Positions 54,033 to 63,810 are shown, counted from the first letter of the stretch. The stretch: 64,000 nt of DNA from Microbacterium gallinarum (GCF_014837165.1 NZ_JACSPM010000006.1:62001-126000), one strand, 5' to 3'. A program made the numbers and translations. Notes: generated by a model not told the origin, from the letters alone.

Positions 54033-55091
54033 GTGCCGCTGGAATCGTCCCACCCCACTCTTGCCGACAGCTATGCTGTTCCACCCCTGATCCGCGCCTA
54101 TCGCGGCGAGCGTCCCGAGACGGCTCCGGTGTGGTTCATGCGGCAGGCCGGGCGGTCGCTCCCGGAGTACCGCGAGCTGCGCGTGGGCACCGACATGCTC
54201 GACGCGTGCCTGGATCCCGAGCTCGCGAGCGAGATCACGCTGCAGCCCGTCCGCCGTCACGGCGTCGACGCGGGGATATTCTTCAGCGACATCGTCATCC
54301 CGGTGAGGCTCGCCGGCGTGGACGTGCGCATCGTGCCCGGCCGCGGTCCGGTGCTCGAGCATCCGGTGCGGACGGCGGCGGATGTCGCGAGTCTGCCCCC
54401 GCTCGACCCTGCGGCGCTCGAGCCGATCCGCGAGGCCGTGCGGCTCACGGTCGCCGGGCTCGGCGGCACGCCGCTCATCGGCTTCGCCGGCGCCCCGTAC
54501 ACGCTCGCCTCGTACCTCGTCGAGGGCGGTCCGTCGAAGGAGCAACTGCGCACGCGCGCGCTGATGCACTCCGATCCCGAGACGTGGGCGGCGCTGCTGT
54601 CGTGGTGCGCCGACATCACCGGCGCGTTCCTCGAGGCCCAGCTCGAGGCGGGGGCGTCGGCCGGCCAGCTGTTCGACTCGTGGGCCGGATCACTGAGCCT
54701 CGCGGACTACACCGCGCACGTCGCACCGCACTCCGCACGCGCGCTCGAGCGGGCGAAGGCCCTCGGCGTGCCGCTCGTGCACTTCGGCGTCGGAACCGGC
54801 GAGCTGCTCGCCGCGATGCACGGCGTGGGCGTCGATGTGATGGGCGTCGACTGGCGCATCCCGCTGGACGAGGCATCCCGCCGTCTCGGGGCCGACGTGC
54901 CCCTGCAGGGCAACATCGACCCTGCCCTCCTGGCCGCGCCCTGGCCTGTGCTCGAGGCGCACATCGTCGACGTGCTCGAACGCGGCCGCGCGGCGAAGGC
55001 CCACGTCGTCAACCTCGGGCACGGCGTGCCGCCCGAGACCGACCCGACGGTGCTGACGCGCGTCGTGGAGTTCGTCCGCGCGCATGGCTGA
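54033..55091 (+). CDS. hemE: Uroporphyrinogen decarboxylase
   Basis: 352 aa. Converts uroporphyrinogen III to coproporphyrinogen III. Signature [17 protein letters not shown], then [12 protein letters not shown] (catalytic Asp), [26 protein letters not shown] and [12 protein letters not shown] (His). The GTG start follows a -10 box. Its end overlaps hemY by 8 bp. Confidence 0.97.
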   Translation: MPLESSHPTLADSYAVPPLIRAYRGERPETAPVWFMRQAGRSLPEYRELRVGTDMLDACLDPELASEITLQPVRRHGVDAGIFFSDIVIPVRLAGVDVRIVPGRGPVLEHPVRTAADVASLPPLDPAALEPIREAVRLTVAGLGGTPLIGFAGAPYTLASYLVEGGPSKEQLRTRALMHSDPETWAALLSWCADITGAFLEAQLEAGASAGQLFDSWAGSLSLADYTAHVAPHSARALERAKALGVPLVHFGVGTGELLAAMHGVGVDVMGVDWRIPLDEASRRLGADVPLQGNIDPALLAAPWPVLEAHIVDVLERGRAAKAHVVNLGHGVPPETDPTVLTRVVEFVRAHG

Positions 55092-56286
55092 CTTCTCCGT
55101 CGTCGGCGGCGGCGTCGCAGGACTCGTCGTCGCGCGGCGGCTCGCGCTGTCGGGTGCGGACGTGGTCGTGTACGAGGCATCCGATCGCCTCGGCGGCACG
55201 GTCGCGCCCCAGGACGTCGCGGGAATCGGATTGGATGCCGGTGCCGAGAGCTTCGCCGTGCGCGGCGGCGTCGTCGCGGCCCTGCTCGCCGAGCTCGGGC
55301 TCGCCGACGACATCGTCGAGCCGCGGCCCGGACCCGCCTGGCTGCAGCCCGCCACCGGACCGGCGGTGCCCCTGCCCGCGACGGCGCTGCTCGGCATCCC
55401 GGCCGACCCGCTCGCCGACGACGTCGTGCGCGTGGTCGGCGCAGACGCGGCACGGCGGGCCTCGGCGCTGGACGGACGGGGCCCCCTCGGTGCGGTGCCG
55501 GCGTCACTCGGGGCGCTCGTGCGCGAGCGGTACGGCGATGCGGTGCTCGAGCGACTGGTGGCGCCCGTGGTGCACGGCGTGCACTCGGTCCATCCGGACG
55601 AGCTTCCCGTGGCGCGAGCCCATCCGGGGCTGCCCGACGCGCTCGTGTCGGCGGGCTCGCTCGGCGCCGCGGTCGGGCGGCTGCGTGCGGACGCTCCCCC
55701 GGGTGCGGCGGTCGCCGGGATCCGCGGCGGCGTCAACCGCATCGTGCCGGCCCTCGCGGCCGACCTCGAGCGTCACGGCGGCGTCGTGCGCCTCGGCACG
55801 CGTGTCGACGATCCTGCGTCGCTCGACGGCACCGTCGTGACCGCGGCGCCCGGCCTGGTCTCTCCGGCCGGCGTCGGACGCCGGATCGACCTCGTCACCC
55901 TGGCGGTGGAACAGCGGGAGTTGGATGCGGCGCCCCGCGGCTCCGGACTGCTCGTCGCCGCCGGAGCCCCGGTGGCCGCCCGCGCGCTCACCCACGCCAC
56001 GGCGAAGTGGGACTGGCTGCGCGAGGCCGCCGGCGACCGGCACGTGCTGCGGCTCTCCTACGACGTGACGCCGTCCGACCCTTTCGAGACCGCGCGGCAG
56101 GATGCCGAGACCCTGCTCGGCGTCGAGCTGCCGGTGGTGGTCGACGCGGCGGTGGTCACGTGGACCCGGCCGGCCCCGGCCGAGGCATCCGACCTCCTCG
56201 TGGTGGGCGAGACGGTCGCGGGCTCGGGGCTCGCCGGGATCATCGCCCACGCCGACCGCACCGCCGCCGAGCTCCTCGCCCGCTGA
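55084..56286 (+). CDS. hemY: Coproporphyrinogen/protoporphyrinogen oxidase HemY (CgoX)
   Basis: 400 aa FAD enzyme. The N-terminal dinucleotide motif [27 protein letters not shown] is followed by DRLGGT...[30 protein letters not shown] and the C-terminal FAD motif [20 protein letters not shown]. In actinobacteria with HemQ this enzyme oxidises coproporphyrinogen III to coproporphyrin III. It is somewhat shorter than usual (about 450-480 aa), with a compact middle region. It overlaps hemE by 8 bp. A 277-bp non-coding gap separates it from hemQ. Confidence 0.9.
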   Translation: MADFSVVGGGVAGLVVARRLALSGADVVVYEASDRLGGTVAPQDVAGIGLDAGAESFAVRGGVVAALLAELGLADDIVEPRPGPAWLQPATGPAVPLPATALLGIPADPLADDVVRVVGADAARRASALDGRGPLGAVPASLGALVRERYGDAVLERLVAPVVHGVHSVHPDELPVARAHPGLPDALVSAGSLGAAVGRLRADAPPGAAVAGIRGGVNRIVPALAADLERHGGVVRLGTRVDDPASLDGTVVTAAPGLVSPAGVGRRIDLVTLAVEQRELDAAPRGSGLLVAAGAPVAARALTHATAKWDWLREAAGDRHVLRLSYDVTPSDPFETARQDAETLLGVELPVVVDAAVVTWTRPAPAEASDLLVVGETVAGSGLAGIIAHADRTAAELLAR

Positions 56287-56337
56287 CGCCGGCGCCGCTG
56301 ACACTGGCACCGCAACCCGCCGCGCCGCGCCCTCCCC

Positions 56338-56413
56338 GTCAAACGGTCGGGTCGAACCGGCGCGACACGCCCGCACGGCCCGGCCTCCGCGGCGTTTCTC
56401 CCGACCGTTTGAC
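56338..56413. repeat. Palindrome with 14-bp arms between hemY and hemQ
   Basis: GTCAAACGGTCGGG (56338-56351) pairs perfectly with 56400-56413 around a 48-bp GC-rich centre with a little further pairing (GAAC/GTTT). It lies just after hemY in a gap where a heme gene could stand. Confidence 0.8.
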
Positions 56414-56474
56414 CCCGGGCCCCGGTGCCCGGCCGCCGCCCCGCACCGAGTCCAGAGCCCGGGGGGGGTGGGAC

Positions 56475-56527
56475 GGCGCTGCGCGCCTACTCAACAGGCG
56501 GGAAACGGCGCTTCGTGCCTACTCGAC
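56475..56527 (+). repeat. Direct repeat pair upstream of hemQ, 32-bp spacing
   Basis: GGCGCTGCGCGCCTACTCAAC (first 20 bases at 56475-56494) and a copy with three changes start at 56475 and 56507. The 32-bp spacing equals three helical turns. They end 36 bp before the hemQ ATG and could bind a regulator. Confidence 0.65.
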
Positions 56528-56563
56528 CGACCCCGTCCCCGGGCGGGTGGAAGAATAGAGGCC

Positions 56564-57253
56564 ATGAGCGATTCCTCGGCTGTCCCCCCGTCCGAGAGCG
56601 AGACGCTCGGCTACACCCTGTGGGCCGTGTTCCGCCGTGACCCGCACCACCCCGCCCCCGCGGGCGATCTGGCTCCGGCCGTCGCCGAGGTCGAGGCATC
56701 CGGAGTCACCGTCCGCGGGTTCTACGACGTCTCGGGCCTGCGGGCCGATGCCGACCTGATGGTGTGGCTGCACGGCACGGGCGTGGCTCCCGAGTCCATC
56801 CAGGCCGCGCTGCGCACGCTGCGCCGTGCCGAGCCGCTCGCGTCGCTCGTGCCGGTGTGGAACGCGATGGGCGTGCACCGCGACGCCGAGTTCACCGCGA
56901 GCCATCTGCCGGCGTTCATGCGCGACAAGGAGCCCGAGGCCTGGCTCACCGTGTACCCGTTCGTGCGGTCGTACGACTGGTACATCCTCCCCGAGGACGA
57001 GCGCCGCCAGATGCTTGCCGACCACGGTCGCAAGGGCGCCGAGTACCGTCAGGTGCTCGCCAACACGGTCGCGTCGTTCGCGCTCGGCGACTACGAGTGG
57101 ATCCTCGCGCTCGAGGCCCCCGAGCTCGTCGATCTCGTCGACCTCATGCGTCACCTGCGCCAGACCGAGGCCCGCCGTCACGTGCGCGAGGAGGTGCCGT
57201 TCTTCACCGGGCGTCGCATCGGTCTCGACGAGATCGCCGAGGTGCTGGCGTGA
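56564..57253 (+). CDS. hemQ: HemQ, coproheme decarboxylase (ChdC)
   Basis: 229 aa. Chlorite-dismutase-fold enzyme that decarboxylates coproheme to heme b in the Gram-positive pathway. Features: GYTLWAVFRRDP, VRGFYDVSGLRADADLMVWLHG, YPFVRSYDWYILPEDERRQMLADHGRKG (catalytic Tyr region, by position about 128-155), ANTVASFALGDYEWILALE and VDLMRHLRQTEARRHV...FFTGRRI. Its presence marks the coproporphyrin-dependent route. AAGAAT lies 7 bp before the ATG. The next gene overlaps by 4 bp. Confidence 0.96.
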   Translation: MSDSSAVPPSESETLGYTLWAVFRRDPHHPAPAGDLAPAVAEVEASGVTVRGFYDVSGLRADADLMVWLHGTGVAPESIQAALRTLRRAEPLASLVPVWNAMGVHRDAEFTASHLPAFMRDKEPEAWLTVYPFVRSYDWYILPEDERRQMLADHGRKGAEYRQVLANTVASFALGDYEWILALEAPELVDLVDLMRHLRQTEARRHVREEVPFFTGRRIGLDEIAEVLA

Positions 57254-58167
57254 CCAGCCTGCGCATCGGCACGCGCGCCAGCACGCTCGCCCTCACGCAG
57301 ACGGGCATGGTCGCCGACGACCTCGCCGATGCGACCGGGGTGAAGACCGAGATCGTCCGCATCACCACGCACGGCGATCGCACGAACGAGCCCTTGTCAC
57401 GGGCCGGCGGCGCCGGGCTCTTCACGGGCGCACTGCGCGACGCGCTCCTGGCCGACAAGTGCGACGTCATCGTGCACTCGCTCAAGGACCTCCCGACCGC
57501 GCCGCATGATCGCATCGTCATCGCGGCGATCCCGGCGCGCGAAGACCCGCGCGACGCGTTGTGCGCGCGTGACGGCCTCACGCTCGAGCAGCTTCCCGCC
57601 GGTGCGCGCGTCGGCACAGGCTCGCCGCGCCGCATGGCGCAGCTGCGTGCGAAGCGGCCCGACATCGAGGTGGTCGACATCCGCGGGAACGTCGAGACCC
57701 GCCTCGGCAAGGTGACGAGCGGTGAATTGGATGCCGTCGTCCTGGCCGCCGCCGGACTCAACCGCATCGGGCGCGCCGACGTCATCACCGAGCACCTCGA
57801 CGCCGACCGCTGGCCGACCGCGCCCGGCCAGGGCGCGCTGGGGGTCGAGGTGCGCCGGGGCGAGGAGTACCTCGTCGAGACGCTCGACCACGCCGAGACC
57901 CGCGCCGCCGTCGAGGCCGAGCGCGAGGTGCTCGCCCTGCTGGAAGCCGGCTGCTCGGCTCCCGTCGGCGCCCGCGCCGTGGTCGACGCCGGCCTGCTCC
58001 TCCTGTCGGTCAGCGTCTACAGCCTCGACGGCACCACGACTCTGACGTCGTCGCATGCCATCGCCTGGCCGGACGACGACGGTGATCCGTCGCGCGAGGT
58101 CGCGGCATCCGTCGCCCGTGAACTGCTCGACGCCGGTGCCGCCGGCCTGACCGGAGAGCGCCCATGA
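57250..58167 (+). CDS. hemC: Porphobilinogen deaminase (hydroxymethylbilane synthase)
   Basis: 305 aa from a GTG overlapping the hemQ stop (GTGA). Polymerises four porphobilinogens. [14 protein letters not shown] start, [21 protein letters not shown] (cofactor-binding Arg) and Cys235 in [13 protein letters not shown], which holds the dipyrromethane cofactor. It overlaps hemB by 4 bp. A uroporphyrinogen-III synthase gene, often adjacent, is not between them. Confidence 0.97.
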   Translation: MTSLRIGTRASTLALTQTGMVADDLADATGVKTEIVRITTHGDRTNEPLSRAGGAGLFTGALRDALLADKCDVIVHSLKDLPTAPHDRIVIAAIPAREDPRDALCARDGLTLEQLPAGARVGTGSPRRMAQLRAKRPDIEVVDIRGNVETRLGKVTSGELDAVVLAAAGLNRIGRADVITEHLDADRWPTAPGQGALGVEVRRGEEYLVETLDHAETRAAVEAEREVLALLEAGCSAPVGARAVVDAGLLLLSVSVYSLDGTTTLTSSHAIAWPDDDGDPSREVAASVARELLDAGAAGLTGERP

Positions 58168-59165
58168 ACAGTGCTTCTTCCGAGGGGGCCCGCCCCCTCG
58201 GGCACCCCCGGCCCCGCCGGCTGCGCGCGACGCCCGCGATGCGCCGGCTCGTCGCCGAGACGCGCCTGCATCCCGCCGACCTGATCCTGCCCGTCTTCGT
58301 GCGCGAGGGGGCGGGCGAGCCCGTGCCGATCTCGTCCATGCCGGGCGTCCTGCAGCACACGACCGACAGCCTCAAGAAGGCGGTGACGGATGCCGCGGCC
58401 GCCGGCATCGGCGGGATCATGCTGTTCGGCGTGCCCGAGCACAAGGACGCGATCGGATCCGGCGCGACCGACCCCGAGGGCATCCTGAACGTCGCGACGC
58501 GCATCGCCGTCGCGGAGGCCGGGGATGCGCTCGTCGTGCAGACCGACCTGTGCCTCGACGAGTTCACCGATCACGGCCACTGCGGCGTGCTCGACGCGAA
58601 CGGCTACGTCGACAACGACGCTACGCTCGAGCGCTACCGAGACATGGGCATCGCCCAGGCCGAGGCCGGGTCGCAGCTGCTCGGGCTCAGCGGCATGATG
58701 GACGGCCAGGTCGCCGCGGTCCGCGACGCGCTCGACGCGACCGGGTTCGGCAACACGCCGATCCTGGCCTATGCGGCCAAGTACGCGTCGGCCTTCTATG
58801 GCCCGTTCCGCGAGGCCGTGCAGTCCTCGCTCGAGGGCGACCGCCGCACCTACCAGCAGGACCCCGCGAACCGCCGCGAGGGCCTGCGCGAGGTCGAGCT
58901 CGACCTGGCCGAGGGCGCCGACATCGTGATGGTCAAGCCCGCGATGAGCTATCTCGACGTGCTGGCGGATGCCGCGGCATCCAGCCCCGTCCCCGTCTGG
59001 GCGTACCAGGTGTCGGGCGAGTACGCGATGATCGAGGCCGCTGCGGCCCACGGCTGGATCGACCGCCGCCGGGCGATCGAGGAGTCGGTGGTCGGCATCC
59101 GCCGTGCCGGCGCCGATGCGGTGCTGACGTACTGGGCGGTCGAACTGGCGGGATGGATCCGATGA
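58164..59165 (+). CDS. hemB: Delta-aminolevulinic acid dehydratase (porphobilinogen synthase)
   Basis: 333 aa. Condenses two ALA to porphobilinogen. [18 protein letters not shown] near the start, metal-site variant [14 protein letters not shown], Schiff-base lysines in [15 protein letters not shown] and [14 protein letters not shown], and QVSGEYAMI. It overlaps hemC and hemL by 4 bp each (ATGA), so the four genes hemQ-hemC-hemB-hemL are coupled. Confidence 0.97.
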   Translation: MNSASSEGARPLGHPRPRRLRATPAMRRLVAETRLHPADLILPVFVREGAGEPVPISSMPGVLQHTTDSLKKAVTDAAAAGIGGIMLFGVPEHKDAIGSGATDPEGILNVATRIAVAEAGDALVVQTDLCLDEFTDHGHCGVLDANGYVDNDATLERYRDMGIAQAEAGSQLLGLSGMMDGQVAAVRDALDATGFGNTPILAYAAKYASAFYGPFREAVQSSLEGDRRTYQQDPANRREGLREVELDLAEGADIVMVKPAMSYLDVLADAAASSPVPVWAYQVSGEYAMIEAAAAHGWIDRRRAIEESVVGIRRAGADAVLTYWAVELAGWIR

Positions 59166-60493
59166 CCACGCACACCTCGCACACCACCAACGCAGAGGAG
59201 TTCGCCCGCGCCCGCGCAGCCATGCCGGGTGGCGTCAACTCCCCCGTTCGCGCCTTCGGCTCGGTCGGCACCACGCCCCGCTTCTTCGTGTCGGCCTCGG
59301 GTCCGCGCGTGACCGACGTCGAGGGCCGCGAGTACGTTGACCTCGTCGGCTCGTGGGGTCCTGCGATCCTCGGGCACGCCCACCCCGCCGTCGTGAAGGC
59401 GGTGCAGGATGCCGCGGCCCACGGCCTCGGCTTCGGCGCGTCGACCCCCGGCGAGACCGCTCTGGCCGAGCTCATCGAGGCGCGCGTGACCCGCGACGGC
59501 GCTCGACCGGTCGAGCGCGTGCGCCTCGTGTCGACGGGCACCGAGGCGACGATGACGGCGATCCGCCTCGCACGCGGCGCGACCGGCCGCGACCTCATCG
59601 TGAAGTTCGCCGGGCACTACCACGGCCACTCCGATGGTCTTCTGGCCGAAGCCGGATCGGGCGTCGCGACGCTCGCGATGCCGGGCTCGGCGGGCGTTCC
59701 GGCGCCCATCGCCGCGCAGACGCTCGTCGTGCCGTACAACGACCTCGACGCGCTGCGCGAGGTGTTCGACGCGCGCGGCGACGACATCGCCGCGATCATC
59801 GTCGAGGCCACCCCCGCCAACATGGGGATCGTGCCGCCGGCGCACGGCTTCAACGCCGCGATCGCCGACCTCGCGCACGCTTACGGCGCGCTGCTCATCC
59901 TCGACGAGGTGCTGACCGGCTTCCGCGTCGGCACGGCGGGCTGGTACGGCATCGACCCGGTGCCCTTCGTCCCCGACCTCATCACGTTCGGCAAGGTCGT
60001 CGGCGGCGGGCTGCCGCTCGCCGCGATCGGCGGCTCGGCGGCGCTCATGGAGCTGCTCGCTCCCCTCGGCCCCGTCTACCAGGCCGGCACGCTGAGCGGC
60101 AATCCGCTCGCCGTCGCCGCCGGGCGCGCGACCCTCGACCACCTCGACGCGGACGCGTACGAGCGGATCGACCGTGGCGCTGAGCGGATAGCGGATGCCG
60201 CGGCATCCGCTCTCTCGGAAGCCGGCGTCACGCATGTCATCCAGCGCGCGGGCAACCTGTTCTCGATCCAGTTCGCGGCCGAGCCGCCGACGGACTACGA
60301 GACGGTGAAGGCGCAGGAGGCGTTCCGGTACCCGCCGTTCTTCCGCGCGATGCTCGACCAGGGCGTCTCGCTGCCGCCGTCGGTGTTCGAGGCGTGGTTC
60401 GTCTCGGCCGCGCACGACGACGAGGCCGTCGCGCAGATCGTCGACGCGCTTCCCGCCGCCGCGCGGGCTGCGGCGGAGGCCACGCCGGACTGA
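59162..60493 (+). CDS. hemL: Glutamate-1-semialdehyde 2,1-aminomutase
   Basis: 443 aa PLP enzyme that makes ALA from glutamate-1-semialdehyde. [16 protein letters not shown] start, [45 protein letters not shown] and PLP-Lys278 in [16 protein letters not shown]. The last nine codons ([11 protein letters not shown]) lie in DNA that is repeated downstream. It is the last gene of the heme operon. Confidence 0.97.
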   Translation: MTTHTSHTTNAEEFARARAAMPGGVNSPVRAFGSVGTTPRFFVSASGPRVTDVEGREYVDLVGSWGPAILGHAHPAVVKAVQDAAAHGLGFGASTPGETALAELIEARVTRDGARPVERVRLVSTGTEATMTAIRLARGATGRDLIVKFAGHYHGHSDGLLAEAGSGVATLAMPGSAGVPAPIAAQTLVVPYNDLDALREVFDARGDDIAAIIVEATPANMGIVPPAHGFNAAIADLAHAYGALLILDEVLTGFRVGTAGWYGIDPVPFVPDLITFGKVVGGGLPLAAIGGSAALMELLAPLGPVYQAGTLSGNPLAVAAGRATLDHLDADAYERIDRGAERIADAAASALSEAGVTHVIQRAGNLFSIQFAAEPPTDYETVKAQEAFRYPPFFRAMLDQGVSLPPSVFEAWFVSAAHDDEAVAQIVDALPAAARAAAEATPD

Positions 60494-60507
60494 CGGTCCC
60501 GGGCTCC

Positions 60508-60998
60508 GGGTTCGAGGTGCCCAACGTCGGAGATCGTGACCGACACGCCGCTCGCCGGCCGCTGGTCACGGCGTGTTGCGCAGAATCTCCGATCTTGCGC
60601 CCGACGCGCCGGGTTCGGCCCCGGGTGCGCAACGTCGGACTGACCTTCGCGGCAGAGGCCACGCCGGGCTCACCTTCCCGGCCTCCGGGGTGCCAAACGG
60701 CGGAGTTCCTGGGCGCCACGCCGCTCGCCGGCCGCTGGTCACGGCGTGTTGCGCAGGATCTCCGATCTTGCGCCCGACGCGCCGGGTTCGGCCCCGGGTG
60801 CGCAACGTCGGACTGACCTCCGCGGCAGAGGCCACGCCGGGCTCACCTTGCCGGCCTCCGGGGTGCCCAACGTCGGAGATCGTGGCCGAAACGCCGCTTG
60901 CGGGCGGCTCGTCGTGGCGTGTTGCGCAGGAACGCCGACGTTGTGCACGCCGACGCCGACGCAGCCGGGCCTCGCCCCGCGCGCAGGGTGCACAGAGA
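60508..60998. repeat. Three tandem copies of a 173-bp palindromic unit
   Basis: Units start near 60508, 60681 and 60854 (landmark CCGCTCGCCGG at 60548 and 60721, CCGCTTGCGGG at 60894: exactly 173 bp apart). The third copy diverges after about 75 bp. Each unit folds: outer arms with TCGGAGAT/ATCTCCGA, inner arms ACACGCCG/CGGCGTGT, and TCCGATCTTGCGC with GCGCAACGTCGGA. The unit's end matches the hemL 3' coding end (GCGGCGGAGGCCACGCCGG). Confidence 0.85.
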
Positions 60999-61024
60999 GA
61001 AACCCCCGACCTGTCGGGGGTTTC
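60999..61024 (-). terminator. Rho-independent terminator of tRNA-Ala
   Basis: Perfect 12-bp arms (GAAACCCCCGAC) with a tight loop, 7 bp beyond the tRNA 3' end, followed on the minus strand by TTTCTCTC. Confidence 0.85.
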
Positions 61025-61031
61025 TCGGTGG

Positions 61032-61107
61032 TGGTGGACCTGAGGGGAATCGAACCCCTGACCTCCTCGATGCGAACGAGGCGCGCTACCAACTGCGCTA
61101 CAGGCCC
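61032..61107 (-). tRNA. tRNA-Ala (anticodon CGC)
   Basis: 76 nt including an encoded CCA. The acceptor stem GGGCCTG/CAGGTCC carries the G3-U70 pair that marks tRNA-Ala. The anticodon arm is CCTCG-TTCGCAT-CGAGG with anticodon CGC. The T-arm is GGTTCGATTCC. It reads GCG codons, which are frequent in this high-GC genome. Confidence 0.97.
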
Positions 61108-61195
61108 GTGAACCTCAGTTAGGTTATCACGCTCCGATAGGCCTCCCCGACGGGTCGCGAGCACCCCGAACCGCGCCCCACGAGAGGATGGAGGC

Positions 61196-62401
61196 ATGCT
61201 CCCCGTCACACCGAATCGCGTGTCCGTCGTCCGCAGCGTCCGGCTCGAGACGGGCGGCCGCGGCGGCTCCGCATACGACGTGTTCATCGACGCGCAGGGA
61301 CTCATCACGGCAGTCGAACCGACCACCGGCACCCCGGCCGGCCCCGGCGAGGTCTACGGGCGCGACCTGCTCGCCCTCCCCGGGTTCGTGAACACCCACG
61401 CGCACATCGACAAGTCGTGGATCGGCCACCCCTGGCAGTCCTACGGGGGCGAAGGCGGCACCGACGGCCGCATCCGCCATGAGCGTGCGAGGCGCGACGA
61501 GCTCGGCATCCCGAGTCTGGACATCACCCGTCGTGTGCTGGCGGAGTTCGTCCGCTTCGGCACCACCGCCCTCCGTACGCACGTCGACGTCGACCTCGGG
61601 CTCGGGCTGCGCGGCATCGAGATCGTCCGTGAAGCCGTCGCCGACTACGACGGCGCGATCACCGCTGAGATCGTCGCCTTCCCGCAGGACGGCGTCCTCC
61701 GCCGCCCCGGCGTGCTCGACCTGCTGCGCGCGGCCGCCGAGTCCGGCGTCGAGCACATCGGCGGGCTCGACCCCGCGAGCATCGACCGCGACCCCGTCGG
61801 CCAGCTCGACGGGCTGTTCGACATCGCCGCCGACACGGGCGTCGGCATCGACATCCATCTCCACGATCCCGCCGAGCTGGGAGCCTTCCAGTTCGACCTG
61901 ATCCTCGACCGCACCGAAGCCCTCGGACTCACCGGCCGCGTCAACATCGCCCACGGGTTCGCACTCGCGCAGGTCGACGCCGCGCGCCGCCGGGATCTCC
62001 TGCAGCGGATGTCGCAGCTCGACGTCACCCTCACGACCGTCGCTCCCCTGCGGCTGCCCCAGCTGCCGCTGCACGAGCTCGACGCCGCGGGCGTGCGGTT
62101 CGGCTTCGGCACCGACGGCATCCGCGACCTGTGGAGTCCGTACGGCACCGGCGACCTGCTCGGCATCGCGTGGCAGTACGCCCGTTCCTCGAGCCTCGTG
62201 CGCGACGAGGATCTGCGCCGCGTCGTCGAACTCGCCACGACCGACGGCGGCCCCTTCACCGGCACCGGACGCGACACCCTCAGCCCCGGCGACCGGGCCG
62301 ACATCGTGCTCATCGACGCCGAGAACGCGATGGACGCCCTGGTCCGGATGCCCCCGCGCGAGCTCGTGCTGGGTGGCGGACGCGTGCTCCACCAAGCCTG
62401 A
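61196..62401 (+). CDS. Cytosine deaminase-like amidohydrolase
   Basis: 401 aa metal-dependent hydrolase. Metal motif THAHIDKS (HxH), HVDVDLGLGL, DIHLHDP, VNIAHGFALAQ and the late Asp in FGFGTDGIRDLWSPYG. C-terminal beta-sandwich closing with LSPGDRADIVLIDAENAMDALV and RELVLGGGRVLH. These fit the CodA branch that deaminates cytosine, isocytosine or triazines. The exact substrate is open. GAGGAT lies 6 bp before the ATG and GGAGG can serve as SD. The gene points away from the divergent tRNA. Confidence 0.9.
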   Translation: MLPVTPNRVSVVRSVRLETGGRGGSAYDVFIDAQGLITAVEPTTGTPAGPGEVYGRDLLALPGFVNTHAHIDKSWIGHPWQSYGGEGGTDGRIRHERARRDELGIPSLDITRRVLAEFVRFGTTALRTHVDVDLGLGLRGIEIVREAVADYDGAITAEIVAFPQDGVLRRPGVLDLLRAAAESGVEHIGGLDPASIDRDPVGQLDGLFDIAADTGVGIDIHLHDPAELGAFQFDLILDRTEALGLTGRVNIAHGFALAQVDAARRRDLLQRMSQLDVTLTTVAPLRLPQLPLHELDAAGVRFGFGTDGIRDLWSPYGTGDLLGIAWQYARSSSLVRDEDLRRVVELATTDGGPFTGTGRDTLSPGDRADIVLIDAENAMDALVRMPPRELVLGGGRVLHQA

Positions 62402-62747
62402 GCCTGCCGAGTTGCCGGTGCCGGCGGGTTCGACGCCTTCCAGCCCGCCGGGATGGGCACCTCGCCGTACGGGGGCACTGAGCCTGCACACCGGGCAAGG
62501 CCGCGCGCCGTAACATCGGACCCCGCGCCCGACACGCCGGTTCCGGATGCCGCGCCCCAGCGCGCCGCGCACGATCTCCGATCTTGCGACCGGCGCGACC
62601 CGGGCGCCAGACCCTCAGCTCCCTGCCCAGCTCAAGCCCGCCGAGTTGCCCGAAACAGCGGGTTCACAGCCGCCCAGCCCACCACCAGTGGCAACTCGAC
62701 CCCGGCGGCAGGCCCGACGGGCCGTAACCCCGAAGACCCCGCCGGCC
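62402..62747. other. 346-bp gene-free region with degenerate palindromes
   Basis: It lies between convergent genes. CCGAGTTGCC occurs at 62407 and 62641, and its complement (GGCAACTCG) at 62690. CCGGCGGG/CCCGCCGG arms lie between. Near 62513-62590 a copy-like piece of the hemL-side repeat appears (AACATCGGA ... TCCGATCTTGCG). ORFs here are not supported. Confidence 0.65.
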
Positions 62748-63791
62748 CTACTGCCCGGACGCCCGCCGTGCCAGCAGCCCGCGCACGTGGGCCTCGATCT
62801 CGGCGTCGTCGACGTATCCCATTCCCGCGAAGTCCGCGCGGGCGACGCGCGCCGTGTCGATCGACGGCGGACGCTGCGCCTCGGCCCTCTCGCGCATGGC
62901 CTCCTCGAGCGCTGCCTGGCGCATCGACTCCCGGGCGGCCTCGACGTCGAGGATCGTCGCGGCCCGCGACCCCGCCGACGCAGTGAGCGGCCGGGGCAGC
63001 TCGCGCGGCGCCCACGCACGCGACGCAGGCTCCAACGCGACGTCCTGCACGCGCACGTCGGGCCGCGCGACAGGCACCTCGACGTGCACGGCGGCCCGCG
63101 CCGCCACCCGGGCAAGACGGTGAAGAACGAGAGCGGATGCCGCGGCCACGGCCACACCCGCCCAGAGCCAGGTCTGCATCCCCGACGAGAGAACTTCGAA
63201 CACCCCGAAGCCCGCCACCGCGAGCCCCAGCACACACAGCAGCGTGGCCGTCAGGCGGAACCGGCGCCGAGCCCGCGCACGCCTCGCCGCCGGGGCCGAT
63301 CGCGCGGCGGAGACCTCCGCCCGGGCGGCAGCCTCCGCGGCCTCGACCTCGGCGCGAGCTTGAGCCTGTGCGGCGGCGCGGTCGGCGCGTGCATGCTCGA
63401 GCTCGATGCGGGCGGCGGCTTCGGCGCGCTCGCGCTCGGCGCGCTCCCGTTCCCGCTCGACCCGCGCGGTGGCCTCGGCAAGCTCGCGCTCGGTGCGCGC
63501 GCGCTCGAGGTCGACCTTCGCCTGCTCGAGGGCGGCCGACTCGCGCTGCGCGAGAGCCTGCCGGGCGAGGCGCTGCTGCGCCATCGCCGTGCGCGCGTTG
63601 AGCTCGAGGTGGACCTCCTGCGGCATCTCGCTCGTCTCGGCGAGCACGCGGAGCGCCTGGTTCAGTCGCACCGCGTTCCGCTCGGCCGCGTCGAACTGCC
63701 GGCGGCTGTGCCACGACGGAAGCAGATAGACGAGCCACAACAGCACGGCGACGAGCACGATGACCCCGCCACCCAACACTTGCCCGCCCAT
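62748..63791 (-). CDS. Two-TM coiled-coil membrane protein
   Basis: 347 aa. TM1 at the N-terminus (GGGVIVLVAVLLWLVYLLP), then a highly charged Ala/Arg/Glu coiled coil of about 110 residues, two further hydrophobic segments near the middle (LTATLLCVLGLAVAGFGVFEVL and WLWAGVAVAAASALVLHRL), and a soluble C-terminal part with RPPSIDTARVARADF and AEIEAHVRGLLARR. Similar Microbacteriaceae proteins are sometimes labelled large exoprotein, a name without functional meaning. I chose the ATG at 63791, 7 bp after TACCGT. A GTG two codons earlier is possible. The coiled-coil DNA is repetitive (GCGCGAG-type triplets). Confidence 0.8.
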   Translation of the reverse strand: MGGQVLGGGVIVLVAVLLWLVYLLPSWHSRRQFDAAERNAVRLNQALRVLAETSEMPQEVHLELNARTAMAQQRLARQALAQRESAALEQAKVDLERARTERELAEATARVERERERAERERAEAAARIELEHARADRAAAQAQARAEVEAAEAAARAEVSAARSAPAARRARARRRFRLTATLLCVLGLAVAGFGVFEVLSSGMQTWLWAGVAVAAASALVLHRLARVAARAAVHVEVPVARPDVRVQDVALEPASRAWAPRELPRPLTASAGSRAATILDVEAARESMRQAALEEAMRERAEAQRPPSIDTARVARADFAGMGYVDDAEIEAHVRGLLARRASGQ

Positions 63792-63798
63792 GTGCACA

Positions 63799-63804
63799 AC
63801 GGTA
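63799..63804 (-). promoter_or_regulatory. -10 box (TACCGT) of coiled-coil protein gene
   Basis: TACCGT ends 7 bp before the ATG at 63791 on the minus strand. Leaderless type. Confidence 0.5.
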
Positions 63805-63810
63805 TGTGAG

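Larger units (their letters stand above)
60494..61031. other. Gene-free region downstream of hemL
   Basis: 538 bp occupied by the 173-bp tandem repeats and the tRNA terminator. Open frames on both strands here translate the repeats and lack SD sequences, so I call none as genes. Confidence 0.75.

Noticed and set aside
60508..60998. CRISPR array
   Set aside because: Only three long units of 173 bp, no short repeat-spacer pattern, and no cas genes in the window.
60237..61332. Overlapping open frames on both strands around the 173-bp repeats
   Set aside because: They translate the repeats and the tRNA region, share repeated peptides for that reason only, and have no SD or domain.
62402..62747. 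Integration site beside tRNA-Ala
   Set aside because: No integrase, phage gene or duplicated tRNA end is found near the tRNA.
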